Source of the DNA: Syntrophomonadaceae bacterium
GTDB taxonomy: Bacteria; Bacillota; Dethiobacteria; DTU022
Length of the DNA stretch: 7,347 nt
Reading direction: 5' to 3'
Assembly (NCBI GenBank): GCA_003552365.1
Contig: PUKR01000198.1
Coordinates: 1 to 7,347 of the forward strand
Positions 1 to 6,290 of this stretch are shown piece after piece. Each line of letters opens with the position of its first letter. Positions within the stretch are counted from its first letter, which is position 1. Below the pieces are notes generated by a model. It did no database searches. It was not told the DNA's origin and worked only from the letters and a program-made list of their open reading frames with translations. Made by a program: the position numbers and the translations under genes.

Positions 1-1671
1 ATGCATACCCACTTTTACCCCTTCATTGGCCAGAACTCCGTAAGCCTGGGCCATGTCAATGGCGCTGACCCCGTCTGTAAACCCACCCAGGGTTAAACTT
101 AAATTGCCGCGCTCATCAGGGGTAAAAGTGCTAATTCCCATTTTTTCCGCATACTCGACTCCCAGTTCCGGGCCTAAATCTTCAAACGCCCGCACCGCGG
201 GAACATTGTAGGAATAGTAGAGGGCTTTTCTGGCTGAAACCATTCCTCTAAAGCGGTTATCAAAGTTGGTCGGCTGCCAACCACCGGGACCCCTGTAAGG
301 CGAGTCATCCAAAGTCGAGCCGGCCCCGGCCAGCACTCCTTCTTCAATTGCCGGGGCATAGGTGATAATGGGCTTGATTGCCGATCCGGGCTGCCGCAGG
401 CTGGTAAAACGCACTCCTTCATCAACATCTTTCTGATAATCCCGTCCTCCGCCAAGAGCTTTAATCTGGCCGGTAGTGGGATCCGCCAAAACAATGGCAG
501 CCTGCGGTTGGGGAACTCCCTTTTCTTCATCAACAAACTCCTGCAGCTGCTCCCAGCTAAGATCACGGCCGGGAGGAAGTTCCGCAATGGCCTGCTTAAC
601 CTTTGCCATATCCACCTTAATTGTAGTCGGATAAAGCTCATCCCGGCCCAACACTTCTTCTACGTGCTTTTGAATCGAAGGCTCCAGGTTGGTATAAATG
701 CGCAGGCCCCCGGTGTATATAGCCTTATAGGCTTCTTCCCGGGAGCCGATCGAAGGCATTTCGCTTAATATTTTGATTAACTCGTCATGGATCACGTAAT
801 CAACATAATGAGGATAAGGATAATCGGGATCGCGCGGTTCTGCATAAGACATTTCTTTACCTGTAGCTTCCCGGTGCTCCTCTTCAGAAATAAATTCAAG
901 TTTTTTCATATTGGCAAGCACTATATTCATGCGCTCCCTTGCCTTTTCCTCGTTGTTGAAAGGATTAAAATCATTCGGCGAACGCACCGCTCCTGCCAGC
1001 ATGGCCGCTTCGGCAATATTGATCTCATCCACACTTTTATCGAAGTAGGTCTGGGACGCAGCTTCGACCCCGTAAGCGCTGTTTCCAAAATAAATCCGGT
1101 TTAAGTACATTTCCAGGACTTCTTCTTTACTGTAGCGGCGCTCCAGTTGAAGGGCAAGCCAGATTTCCTGGACCTTGCGCCGGTAGGTTTTTTCCGGGGT
1201 TAAAAATGCATTCTGGGCTAACTGCTGGGTAATGGTGCTTCCACCCTGGACTATATCGCCGGCCTGAAAGTTTGCATAAGCGGCCCGCATACTGCCAATT
1301 ACATCAAAACCAAAATGCCTGTAAAAACGCTCATCCTCAATTGCGATAAAAGCTTTCTGTACATGTTCGGGAATGTCATCCAGGCTGACTGCAATCCGGT
1401 TCTGTTCTTCATGAAGCACGGCAATTTCATTGCCATTGCTGTCATAAAGGTAAGAAGTCTCCACCGTGGCCAGGCGGGAAGGGTCCATTACCGGGGCTTC
1501 CTCGATATAATTGTAGACCACTGCCGCAGTAGCCCCGCCACCGATAACAAACAGAATAAAAAGCAATATAAAAAGAACCTTAATTACTGTCCCGATATGG
1601 CCTCTCTTTTTCTTTTTTTTCCCTGTCGACCATCCGGGGTCAAAACCCATGGGGGTTTTTTTCTGTGCCAC
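1..1671 (-). CDS. Class A penicillin-binding protein (PBP1A-type transglycosylase/transpeptidase), 3' end outside window
   Basis: This bifunctional cell-wall enzyme polymerises lipid II glycan strands and cross-links stem peptides outside the membrane. 557 codons are present. After a short Lys-rich cytoplasmic tail (KKKKKR near residues 18-23) comes one membrane anchor at about 29-53. The GT51 glycosyltransferase domain has the EDERFY motif at 112-117 (catalytic Glu112), GGSTITQQ at 143-150 and an RRKVQE...YLNRIYFG block at 164-196. The transpeptidase domain shows SAIK at 430-433 (acylated Ser430) and SYN at 487-489; the KTG box would lie beyond the window edge. I chose the GTG at 1671 because GGGAGG sits 10 nt upstream and an in-frame TAA lies three codons upstream. 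The in-frame ATG at 1650 follows an A/C-rich stretch with no ribosome binding site. It is homologous to the PonA/MrcA family; which paralogue is unclear. Confidence 0.95.
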   Translation of the reverse strand, partial: MAQKKTPMGFDPGWSTGKKKKKRGHIGTVIKVLFILLFILFVIGGGATAAVVYNYIEEAPVMDPSRLATVETSYLYDSNGNEIAVLHEEQNRIAVSLDDIPEHVQKAFIAIEDERFYRHFGFDVIGSMRAAYANFQAGDIVQGGSTITQQLAQNAFLTPEKTYRRKVQEIWLALQLERRYSKEEVLEMYLNRIYFGNSAYGVEAASQTYFDKSVDEINIAEAAMLAGAVRSPNDFNPFNNEEKARERMNIVLANMKKLEFISEEEHREATGKEMSYAEPRDPDYPYPHYVDYVIHDELIKILSEMPSIGSREEAYKAIYTGGLRIYTNLEPSIQKHVEEVLGRDELYPTTIKVDMAKVKQAIAELPPGRDLSWEQLQEFVDEEKGVPQPQAAIVLADPTTGQIKALGGGRDYQKDVDEGVRFTSLRQPGSAIKPIITYAPAIEEGVLAGAGSTLDDSPYRGPGGWQPTNFDNRFRGMVSARKALYYSYNVPAVRAFEDLGPELGVEYAEKMGISTFTPDERGNLSLTLGGFTDGVSAIDMAQAYGVLANEGVKVGMH

Positions 1672-1681
1672 CCTCTTTTAG

Positions 1682-1687
1682 CCTCCC
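1682..1687 (-). promoter_or_regulatory. Ribosome binding site deciding the GTG start of the penicillin-binding protein
   Basis: GGGAGG lies 10 nt before the GTG at 1671. No comparable purine-rich site precedes the alternative ATG at 1650. The in-frame TAA just upstream of the GTG bounds the frame, so the choice is between these two codons. Confidence 0.6.
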
Positions 1688-1760
1688 TGTTTATAAAACC
1701 TCGTGATGTTAAAGAATTTTTTTTTCTAACAGAAAGTCAAGCTGATTTAGTTTTAATTAT

Positions 1761-1790
1761 AGCAATTGCCGGTTACACCCGGCAGTTGCT
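1761..1790. repeat. Near-perfect inverted repeat (12-bp arms, 6-nt loop)
   Basis: The arms AGCAATTGCCGG and CCGGCAGTTGCT enclose a TTACAC loop (plus strand) and differ from perfect complementarity at one position, which is a G-U pair in one strand's RNA. No U-tract follows on either strand, so it is not a standard intrinsic terminator. On the minus strand a TATAAT hexamer (1756-1761) abuts its end, without a recognisable -35. It could be a protein-binding palindrome or an RNA hairpin in the leader of the penicillin-binding protein gene, about 90 nt before its start codon. Confidence 0.5.
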
Positions 1791-1856
1791 GCAACAAGTA
1801 AAACGGCAAAACTTCATAAGGATCTAAACCCGGGCGGACCAACCATATTAAACTTT

Positions 1857-1950
1857 AAAAAACAACCTCTATTTGCAAGCATCAGGTCTCGGCCAGGCTA
1901 AAAACACCGTTAAACGCTTTTGCAAAAAGAGGCTTCTATTACAGCTTGCT
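1857..1950 (-). ncRNA. Candidate small structured RNA or transcription attenuator
   Basis: The minus strand shows a long imperfect hairpin. CCTCTTTTTGCAA (1932-1920) pairs with TTGCAAATAGAGG (1878-1866), 12 of 13 positions complementary, and TTGTTTTTT follows directly, as in an intrinsic terminator. The enclosed stretch of about 40 nt is much longer than a normal terminator loop and can form an extra GC/GC step. A GCAAGC just after the predicted transcription start (1949-1944) is fully complementary to GCTTGC (1880-1875), which overlaps the 3' arm, so two exclusive folds are possible. I do not recognise a known riboswitch class. A free-standing small RNA, or a terminator for the upstream genes, would also fit. 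Confidence 0.4.
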
Positions 1951-1956
1951 GGCTTT

Positions 1957-1986
1957 ATTATAACACATTAGTTCATCAGCTGACAG
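1957..1986 (-). promoter_or_regulatory. Predicted extended -10 promoter upstream of the structured RNA
   Basis: The -10 hexamer is a perfect TATAAT (1962-1957) preceded by TGT, giving the extended TGn form. CTGTCA (1986-1981), 4 of 6 matches to TTGACA, lies 18 nt upstream. Transcription would start near 1950, just before the hairpin described at 1857-1950. The promoter lies immediately after the stop of the small zinc-ribbon gene, so the downstream RNA probably has its own transcription unit. Confidence 0.5.
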
Positions 1987-1998
1987 CGAGAGTTACTC

Positions 1999-2154
1999 TC
2001 ATTTTTGGTTTTCTTCACTCTGCTTCTGATCGGAGTAGGGGTTTTCTAATTCCCGGTTGCAGTAACAGCATTCTATGGTGATTTTATCCCTTTCCGGACA
2101 GGAACTATAAAACTTTCGGTGACAATGCGGGCATTCCCATTCAAACAACAGCAC
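1999..2154 (-). CDS. Small double-CxxC zinc-ribbon protein, 51 residues
   Basis: A short frame starting at GTG (2154) encodes a Cys-rich protein with CPHC at residues 8-11 and a CCYC run giving a second CxxC at 29-32; Cys19 is a further cysteine. Two CxxC knuckles about 17 residues apart are the pattern of a structural zinc ribbon (rubredoxin-like or DNA/protein-binding). The tail from about residue 35 is charged and probably disordered. The upstream sequence GGAAAGGGG is a fair ribosome binding site, and a TTG two codons further in is an alternative start. An in-frame TAA lies upstream of the GTG. The gene follows the crotonase gene by 76 nt and may share its transcript. I cannot assign a function. 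Its length and atypical start make it easy to miss. Confidence 0.6.
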   Translation of the reverse strand: MLLFEWECPHCHRKFYSSCPERDKITIECCYCNRELENPYSDQKQSEENQK

Positions 2155-2230
2155 AATCCCCTTTCCGCAAAGAGTCCCAGCTTTTAAATACTCGAATCGG
2201 CATTAAAGCTTGAACCCGGCACTCAGGTTA

Positions 2231-3010
2231 TCAACACCCCTTCCACTGCGGCTCTCGTTTTTCTACAAAAGCAGCGATCCCTTCTCTGAAATCCTCAGTC
2301 TGAAGCAGCACACCAAGTGCCTGTTGTTCAATTTCCAAACCGGACTGCAGGTCGGTTTCTACTCCCCGGTTTATAGATTCTTTAATTTTTTTAATCCCAA
2401 CCGGCGGTTTTTGGGCCAGTTTTTCGGCAAAAGTATTCACTACCTGGTCCAGCTGTTCTTTAACAACCACCTGGTCTGCCAGCCCTATTTCATTTGCTTT
2501 ATTCCCGTCTACTGTTTCACCGGTAAAAATCATCCACTTCGCCAGGGGCACCCCGATCCGGCGCGGCAGCCTTTGGGTACCGCCCCATCCCGGTAAAATT
2601 CCGCGGTTTACCTCGGGGAGCCCAATTTCCGAAATATCCGAAGCAAAAATAAAATCACAGGCCAGGGCTAACTCACACCCTCCACCCAGGGCAAAACCGT
2701 TAATCATCGCAATAACCGGTTTTTCATAACTAGCAACTATTTCTACGATCGGTTCCACCTGGGCAGTTTCCGACAAATCCCATCCTGCCGAAAAACAGTG
2801 TTTAATTTCCTGTCTGCCTTCTTTTTCTCTAATCCTGGGGTTCCCGGTGATCACCAAAACCCGGATATGATCATCCGCAGCTACATCTTCCAGGGCTTCT
2901 TTGACCTCCCTGGCGAGGATACTGTTGATTGCATTCAATTTCTGGGGGCGATTAAAAGTAAGCCTTGCTACCTGGTCTTTTTTTTCCAATATAATTGTTT
3001 CGTAATCCAT
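2231..3010 (-). CDS. Enoyl-CoA hydratase/isomerase family protein (crotonase fold) with an insertion
   Basis: This 259-residue soluble crotonase-family protein probably hydrates or isomerises an acyl-CoA. The NRPQKLNAIN signature is at 20-29. The oxyanion-hole segments are SAGWD at 74-78 and ALGGGCEL at 107-114. Both glutamates of true enoyl-CoA hydratases, equivalent to rat Glu144 and Glu164, are present at Glu113 (GGGCE) and Glu133 (GLPE), followed by GWGGTQRLP. About 11-12 extra charged residues lie between ITG (54-56) and CFSAG, where standard hydratases have about four. I place the start at the ATG at 3010 because GAGGTG (3021-3016) lies 5 nt upstream; the GTG at 3016 overlaps that site. 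The gene follows the kor cluster and a helix-turn-helix gene, consistent with CoA-linked acid metabolism. Substrate chain length is not predictable. Confidence 0.9.
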   Translation of the reverse strand: MDYETIILEKKDQVARLTFNRPQKLNAINSILAREVKEALEDVAADDHIRVLVITGNPRIREKEGRQEIKHCFSAGWDLSETAQVEPIVEIVASYEKPVIAMINGFALGGGCELALACDFIFASDISEIGLPEVNRGILPGWGGTQRLPRRIGVPLAKWMIFTGETVDGNKANEIGLADQVVVKEQLDQVVNTFAEKLAQKPPVGIKKIKESINRGVETDLQSGLEIEQQALGVLLQTEDFREGIAAFVEKREPQWKGC

Positions 3011-3041
3011 GATCACACCTCATTTTTCCGGGGTTATGCTG

Positions 3042-3070
3042 ATAATTCCCAGTATTAAAACTTATGTAAA
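3042..3070 (-). promoter_or_regulatory. Predicted promoter for the enoyl-CoA hydratase gene
   Basis: TTTACA (3070-3065; 5 of 6 matches to TTGACA) and AATTAT (3047-3042; 4 of 6 matches to TATAAT) are separated by exactly 17 nt. The start would fall near 3035, leaving a leader of about 25 nt that contains the GAGGTG ribosome binding site. This would let the crotonase be transcribed independently of the kor cluster; read-through from upstream is also possible because no terminator is visible in between. Confidence 0.4.
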
Positions 3071-3118
3071 TAAAGCTTCGATATCCCCCTTGATTATTCC
3101 TGCTAATTTACCTCTAAA

Positions 3119-3316
3119 TCAAAAACGCTTTTTGCCTTTTAAAACCGGCTCAATCTTGCTTTTTAGCGGCTCGGGAACGTTTTTAATTTTATAATAATCT
3201 ACTTTCCTGATCATAGAACTGCCAACCCCGGCGATCATGGCCAATTCTTTAGCCGTTAACCCCTGTTTTCTGCGAAGTTCTTTAACTGTTTTATTACCGA
3301 ATGTCTTGAAAAACAA
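3119..3316 (-). CDS. Small helix-turn-helix protein, 65 residues (putative XRE-like DNA-binding protein)
   Basis: The protein is short and basic. Residues about 11-42 look like a helix-turn-helix: a VKELRRKQGL helix, then LTAKELAMIAGV, then SSMIRKVDYY as the likely recognition helix. The C-terminal part (VPEPLKSKIEPVLKGKK) is basic. The start is a TTG at 3316 preceded at 6 nt by GGGGG, a strong ribosome binding site. It lies 17 nt after the stop of the membrane zinc-ribbon gene, so it is probably the last gene of the kor transcript and a candidate local regulator. No operator is identified. The frame stays open for 17 further codons after its TGA stop (see findings). Confidence 0.7.
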   Translation of the reverse strand: MFFKTFGNKTVKELRRKQGLTAKELAMIAGVGSSMIRKVDYYKIKNVPEPLKSKIEPVLKGKKRF

Positions 3317-3333
3317 TCTAATCCCCCTTTAAC

Positions 3334-3633
3334 TTAAACCCCCAGGTTAAACAAGACTAAAAAGCCCATGCCCATAAAATAAAGGACAATTGCCAGGGTT
3401 ATCAGCGCAAGCACTTTTTCAAATACATCCACTTTTTTCTGGCGCACCAGGCACTCCGCACACAAGGGTACTTTTTTAAAGTGATAAAGGGGAAAGTGAG
3501 CAGGCGAATAGCCCTGCCTGATACCGTGAAAAGTAGTATCCCGGGGTGCTACTTTTACCGAACATTTTTGGCAAATATAGTTGTCGCTGCCGTCTTTAAA
3601 ATTTTCTTCTTCCCTGTATGTTTCTTTATTCAT
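3334..3633 (-). CDS. Small membrane-anchored zinc-ribbon protein, 99 residues
   Basis: An acidic N-terminus is followed by CQKC at 21-24 and CAEC at 58-61, a likely zinc ribbon with a long spacer containing aromatic residues and histidines (FHG, AHF, YHF). A single hydrophobic segment at about 74-97 should anchor it in the membrane with a very short tail. The ATG at 3633 is preferred: GGTGAT, complementary to the 16S rRNA 3' end, lies 7 nt upstream, whereas the in-frame GTG at 3645 overlaps that site. It begins 14 nt after the korB stop and is clearly cotranscribed with korAB. I do not recognise the family. Its position suggests a role near the oxidoreductase or in regulation, which is inference; iron-sulfur or rubredoxin-like metal binding is an alternative to zinc. 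Confidence 0.75.
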   Translation of the reverse strand: MNKETYREEENFKDGSDNYICQKCSVKVAPRDTTFHGIRQGYSPAHFPLYHFKKVPLCAECLVRQKKVDVFEKVLALITLAIVLYFMGMGFLVLFNLGV

Positions 3634-3647
3634 TTTACCAATCACCC

Positions 3648-4499
3648 CTAATAAAACTCATCCTGTAAGGAAGCCATCCGGGATGGATCAAACGGTCGCC
3701 TGACCAGTGGTTCTCCTTCTAAAACAAGTTGTGACGATTCAAAAGTCATGCGCGGACTCTTATAAAAAATCCCTAAAGGAATCCTGTCACCCCACTGCCG
3801 AGTAAGGGCCATCGCATTATTCCAGTCATAGTGGTCTTCAATTTCCGGGTAATAAACTCTTTGTTTGTACCAACCAAAGGTGTTGACCTTGTTAAAAGAA
3901 ACACACGGCTGCAATATGTCAACCAGGGCATAACCGGGAAAGTTAATTGCCTCTTTCATGGTTTCCTTCAAATGCTCCTTTTCCCCGCTGAAAGAGCGGG
4001 CTATAAACCCGGATCCCATGGTCAGGGCTAAAGAAAGCGGGTTTAAGGGGGGGATGCTTACTCCTGTGACCTGGACCCCGGTTTGCATTCCCGGGTCGCT
4101 GGTCGGACTGGCCTGGCCCTTGGTCAGGCCATAAACCTGGTTATTGTGAACAAAGTGGGCTATGTCGGGATTGCGGCGAATATTGTGGATAAAATGATTA
4201 CCGCCTTCACCGTAGCTGTCCCCATCACCGGATTCCACAATAACTTTTAATTCTTTATTGGCAGCCCGTGAACCGACTGCCGGAGGCAATGCCCTGCCGT
4301 GCAACCCGTTAAAACCATTGGTTTTAATATAGTGGGGCATTTTCGCCGCCTGCCCGATTCCGGAGAAAATTATTATTTCATGAGAAGGAATCTCAAGCTC
4401 GGCGAGCGCTTCGGCGAGCGCTTTCCGAATAGCGAAGTTGCCACAACCCGGGCACCAGGCAGTTTTACCGGTTAAGTAGTCTTCAGCTTTACAAGTCAT
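3648..4499 (-). CDS. korB: 2-oxoacid:ferredoxin oxidoreductase, beta subunit (thiamine diphosphate-binding)
   Basis: This is the catalytic partner of KorA in the cytoplasm: it binds thiamine diphosphate and an Fe-S cluster for reversible CoA-dependent oxidative decarboxylation of a 2-oxoacid. In the 283-residue protein, WCPGCG carries Cys16 and Cys19, GLHGRALPPAVG is at 66-76, and the diphosphate/Mg motif is GDGD at 91-94 with the downstream NNQVYGLTKGQ at 119-129. QPC at 197-199 supplies another cysteine. The position that is often a fourth cluster ligand (GIGC in other members) is Gln50 here (GIGQ). I place the start at the ATG at 4499, with AGGAGG 6 nt upstream; the TTG at 4505 abuts that site. 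It overlaps the end of korA by 11 nt, indicating translational coupling. The substrate (2-oxoglutarate, pyruvate, branched-chain or aryl) cannot be fixed, so 'kor' is a family label. Confidence 0.93.
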   Translation of the reverse strand: MTCKAEDYLTGKTAWCPGCGNFAIRKALAEALAELEIPSHEIIIFSGIGQAAKMPHYIKTNGFNGLHGRALPPAVGSRAANKELKVIVESGDGDSYGEGGNHFIHNIRRNPDIAHFVHNNQVYGLTKGQASPTSDPGMQTGVQVTGVSIPPLNPLSLALTMGSGFIARSFSGEKEHLKETMKEAINFPGYALVDILQPCVSFNKVNTFGWYKQRVYYPEIEDHYDWNNAMALTRQWGDRIPLGIFYKSPRMTFESSQLVLEGEPLVRRPFDPSRMASLQDEFY

Positions 4500-6189
4500 T
4501 TTCAACCTCCTCCACTATCTCCCGGGGCAGAAAAGGGCGTCCGTCGTATTTTAAAATCAGGCCGCCGATTTGCAACCCTGTTTCCCGGCGAATCAGGCCT
4601 GCCAACTGCCCGGTGGCATTGTTCTCTACACAGTAACTTTTCTTTACTTCTCCAAGCAGCTCTTGCAAGCGTTGGACAGGTAGCGGGTAGATATCGCTGT
4701 AATGCAGCATTGCCGTTTTTATCCCTGCTTCAGATAAGGCATCGACCGCTTCCCTTAAAACACCGTAGTTGGAACCCCAGCCAACCAGGAGCACTTCAGG
4801 GTGAGGATCGCCGTAAAGATCGGGTTCATCCATTTCTTCTGCAAGACCCTGTAGCTTGCGCATGCGTTTTTCGGCCATCATTCGCCTTACTTCGGCGCTT
4901 TCGGTTATATTACCCTGTTCATCATGCTCGTCGCTGTCAATCAAAACAACCTCACCGGCATGTTCTCCGGGTAAAATCCGCGGCGACACCCCATTTTTGG
5001 AAGCACGGTAGCGTTTGTAAGGTTTTTCAAATTCGCCCTCCCCGGCCAGGGCCAGATCATAGTTGAGCCGGGAAAAGTCGAAAGGTTCAACTGAGCGGTG
5101 AGTATCGGCAAAGTTCTGGTCCGATAAAAATATGACCGGGGTTTGATAGCGATCGGCCAGTGCAAAAGCTTTATTCAAGCGATAAAATGCATCCTCCTGG
5201 GAGGTTGCGCTTAATACAGCCCGGGGGAACTCCCCGTGTCCGCCGTGGATTACAAAATTCAAATCGCCCTGTTCAGTGCGGGTGGGGAACCCGGTTGCCG
5301 GCCCCGGACGCATGGCAACGATAATCACCAGCGGTGTTTCGGTCATCCCCGCCAGGGATAACCCTTCAACCATCAGGGAAAAACCGCCCCCTGAAGTGCA
5401 GGTAAGCGACCTAACCCCGGTATAAGCCGCCCCCAGGGCCATATTAATAGCCGCGACTTCATCTTCAGCCTGTTCAACAACCAGTGGATAGTCTGTACTT
5501 TTTGCAGCCAGGTAGTTCATCACCCCGGTGGAAGGAGTCATCGGGTAAGCAGATAAGAAGCGGCAGCCGCTGGCCAGGGCACTCATGCCTAAAACCTGGT
5601 TGCCGTCAATGAAAAGTTTTTTGCCGCTTTCATTTCTTGGCGGCAGCGTAAAACAGGCACTGCAGTATGAAGCGGCAGCGTCATAACCAGACTGCAAGGC
5701 GGCAATATTTTTTTCAACCGCCCCTTCTTTGCCCGCGAAAGTATCCTCCAGGAGGCTTTCCACGGTATTTGTTTCCAGGCCCATTAATACCAGCAGGGCT
5801 CCGACTGCTACGGTATTGGCCATTACTTTACCACCTGCTTCTTCAGCCAGGCTCTTTAACTCCACCGGAACACCCCGGCTTTCCTGTTCGGGCAAATTAA
5901 AATCCTGTGGATCATAGATAATCCGCGCTGATGGAGCCAGGTTTTCCCGGTGCAAAAAATAAGTCTCTTCATTTAGAGCCACCAGGATATCGACTGTTTC
6001 CACGTTTGACCAGGGAGTGCCGGGGGCGATGCGCAGGCGGGAAAAATTATGTCCCCCACGCACCCGCGACATGTAGTCCTTGCTATAGATGATCCCAAAA
6101 CCTTCCCTGACCAGGGACTTCCCCAACAAGTTCATAATAGTTTCCATGCCCTGGCCGGCTGCGCCTCCAATTAACAGGTTTAATTCCAT
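4489..6189 (-). CDS. korA: 2-oxoacid:ferredoxin oxidoreductase, fused gamma-alpha subunit
   Basis: This 566-residue cytoplasmic protein pairs with KorB to oxidise a 2-oxoacid to acyl-CoA while reducing ferredoxin, or the reverse. Residues 1 to about 180 form the gamma domain, with GGAAGQGMET at 8-17 and SRVRGGHNFS at 41-50. A linker with CSAC at 176-179 leads to the alpha domain, which has the diagnostic YPMTPST at 215-221, EQAEDEVAAI at 239-248 and TSGGGFSLM at 265-273. The C-terminal domain (about 464-566) has the VGWGSNYG motif at 469-476. Gamma-alpha fusion at this length is the standard two-subunit OFOR form. The ATG at 6189 is bounded by an in-frame TAA two codons upstream; the purine-rich GGAGAGGAG is unusually distant (about 15 nt), suggesting modest initiation. 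No ferredoxin-like delta subunit is encoded nearby, so electrons probably go to a free ferredoxin. Confidence 0.95.
   Translation of the reverse strand: MELNLLIGGAAGQGMETIMNLLGKSLVREGFGIIYSKDYMSRVRGGHNFSRLRIAPGTPWSNVETVDILVALNEETYFLHRENLAPSARIIYDPQDFNLPEQESRGVPVELKSLAEEAGGKVMANTVAVGALLVLMGLETNTVESLLEDTFAGKEGAVEKNIAALQSGYDAAASYCSACFTLPPRNESGKKLFIDGNQVLGMSALASGCRFLSAYPMTPSTGVMNYLAAKSTDYPLVVEQAEDEVAAINMALGAAYTGVRSLTCTSGGGFSLMVEGLSLAGMTETPLVIIVAMRPGPATGFPTRTEQGDLNFVIHGGHGEFPRAVLSATSQEDAFYRLNKAFALADRYQTPVIFLSDQNFADTHRSVEPFDFSRLNYDLALAGEGEFEKPYKRYRASKNGVSPRILPGEHAGEVVLIDSDEHDEQGNITESAEVRRMMAEKRMRKLQGLAEEMDEPDLYGDPHPEVLLVGWGSNYGVLREAVDALSEAGIKTAMLHYSDIYPLPVQRLQELLGEVKKSYCVENNATGQLAGLIRRETGLQIGGLILKYDGRPFLPREIVEEVENDL
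4506..4513 (-). promoter_or_regulatory. korB ribosome binding site inside the end of korA
   Basis: GGAGGAGG lies within the last codons of korA, 6 nt before the korB ATG. The strong site, together with the 11-nt gene overlap, supports coupled translation and balanced amounts of the two subunits. Confidence 0.75.
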
Positions 6190-6290
6190 TTTGGGTTAAT
6201 CCGCTCCTCTCCCCGGGACAGCTGAGAATTTTAACTATCCGGTAATTTTCTGATTAAATTCACTTAAGCATCCGTTTATGACTTGTTTGA

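Larger units (their letters stand above)
1672..1998. other. 327-nt intergenic region holding regulatory/RNA structure, no convincing gene
   Basis: No protein-like reading frame is visible here; a plus-strand open frame running through it from inside the penicillin-binding protein gene has no family-like composition. Read on the minus strand it contains, in order, an extended -10 promoter, a long hairpin with a U-tract, a second inverted repeat, a TTGACT box (1735-1740) followed by an A9 tract, and the ribosome binding site of the penicillin-binding protein. The TTGACT box has no good -10 partner at 16-18 nt, so a promoter for the cell-wall gene is only possible, not shown. Confidence 0.6.

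Noticed and set aside
174..641. Minus-strand open frame of 155 codons within the penicillin-binding protein gene
   Set aside because: It is an alternative frame of the same DNA; the frame carrying SAIK and SYN motifs runs unbroken from 1671 to the window edge.
1315..1827. Plus-strand open frame antisense to the start of the penicillin-binding protein gene
   Set aside because: It has no recognisable domain and lies mostly opposite a gene with full family motifs; it is open by chance.
1988..2006. GAGAG-TTA-CTCTC hairpin followed by ATTTTT on the plus strand as a terminator
   Set aside because: The stem is only about 5 bp with a 3-nt loop, and no plus-strand gene precedes it. On the minus strand it has no following U-tract.
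3119..3121. TGA of the helix-turn-helix gene as a second selenocysteine codon
   Set aside because: It would sit between two phenylalanines in a DNA-binding protein with no redox motif, and no SECIS-like hairpin with suitable spacing is visible downstream.
4710..5066. Plus-strand open frame opposite korA
   Set aside because: Its Arg/His/Pro-rich composition without motifs is typical of an antisense shadow of a GC-rich gene, and korA is clearly real.
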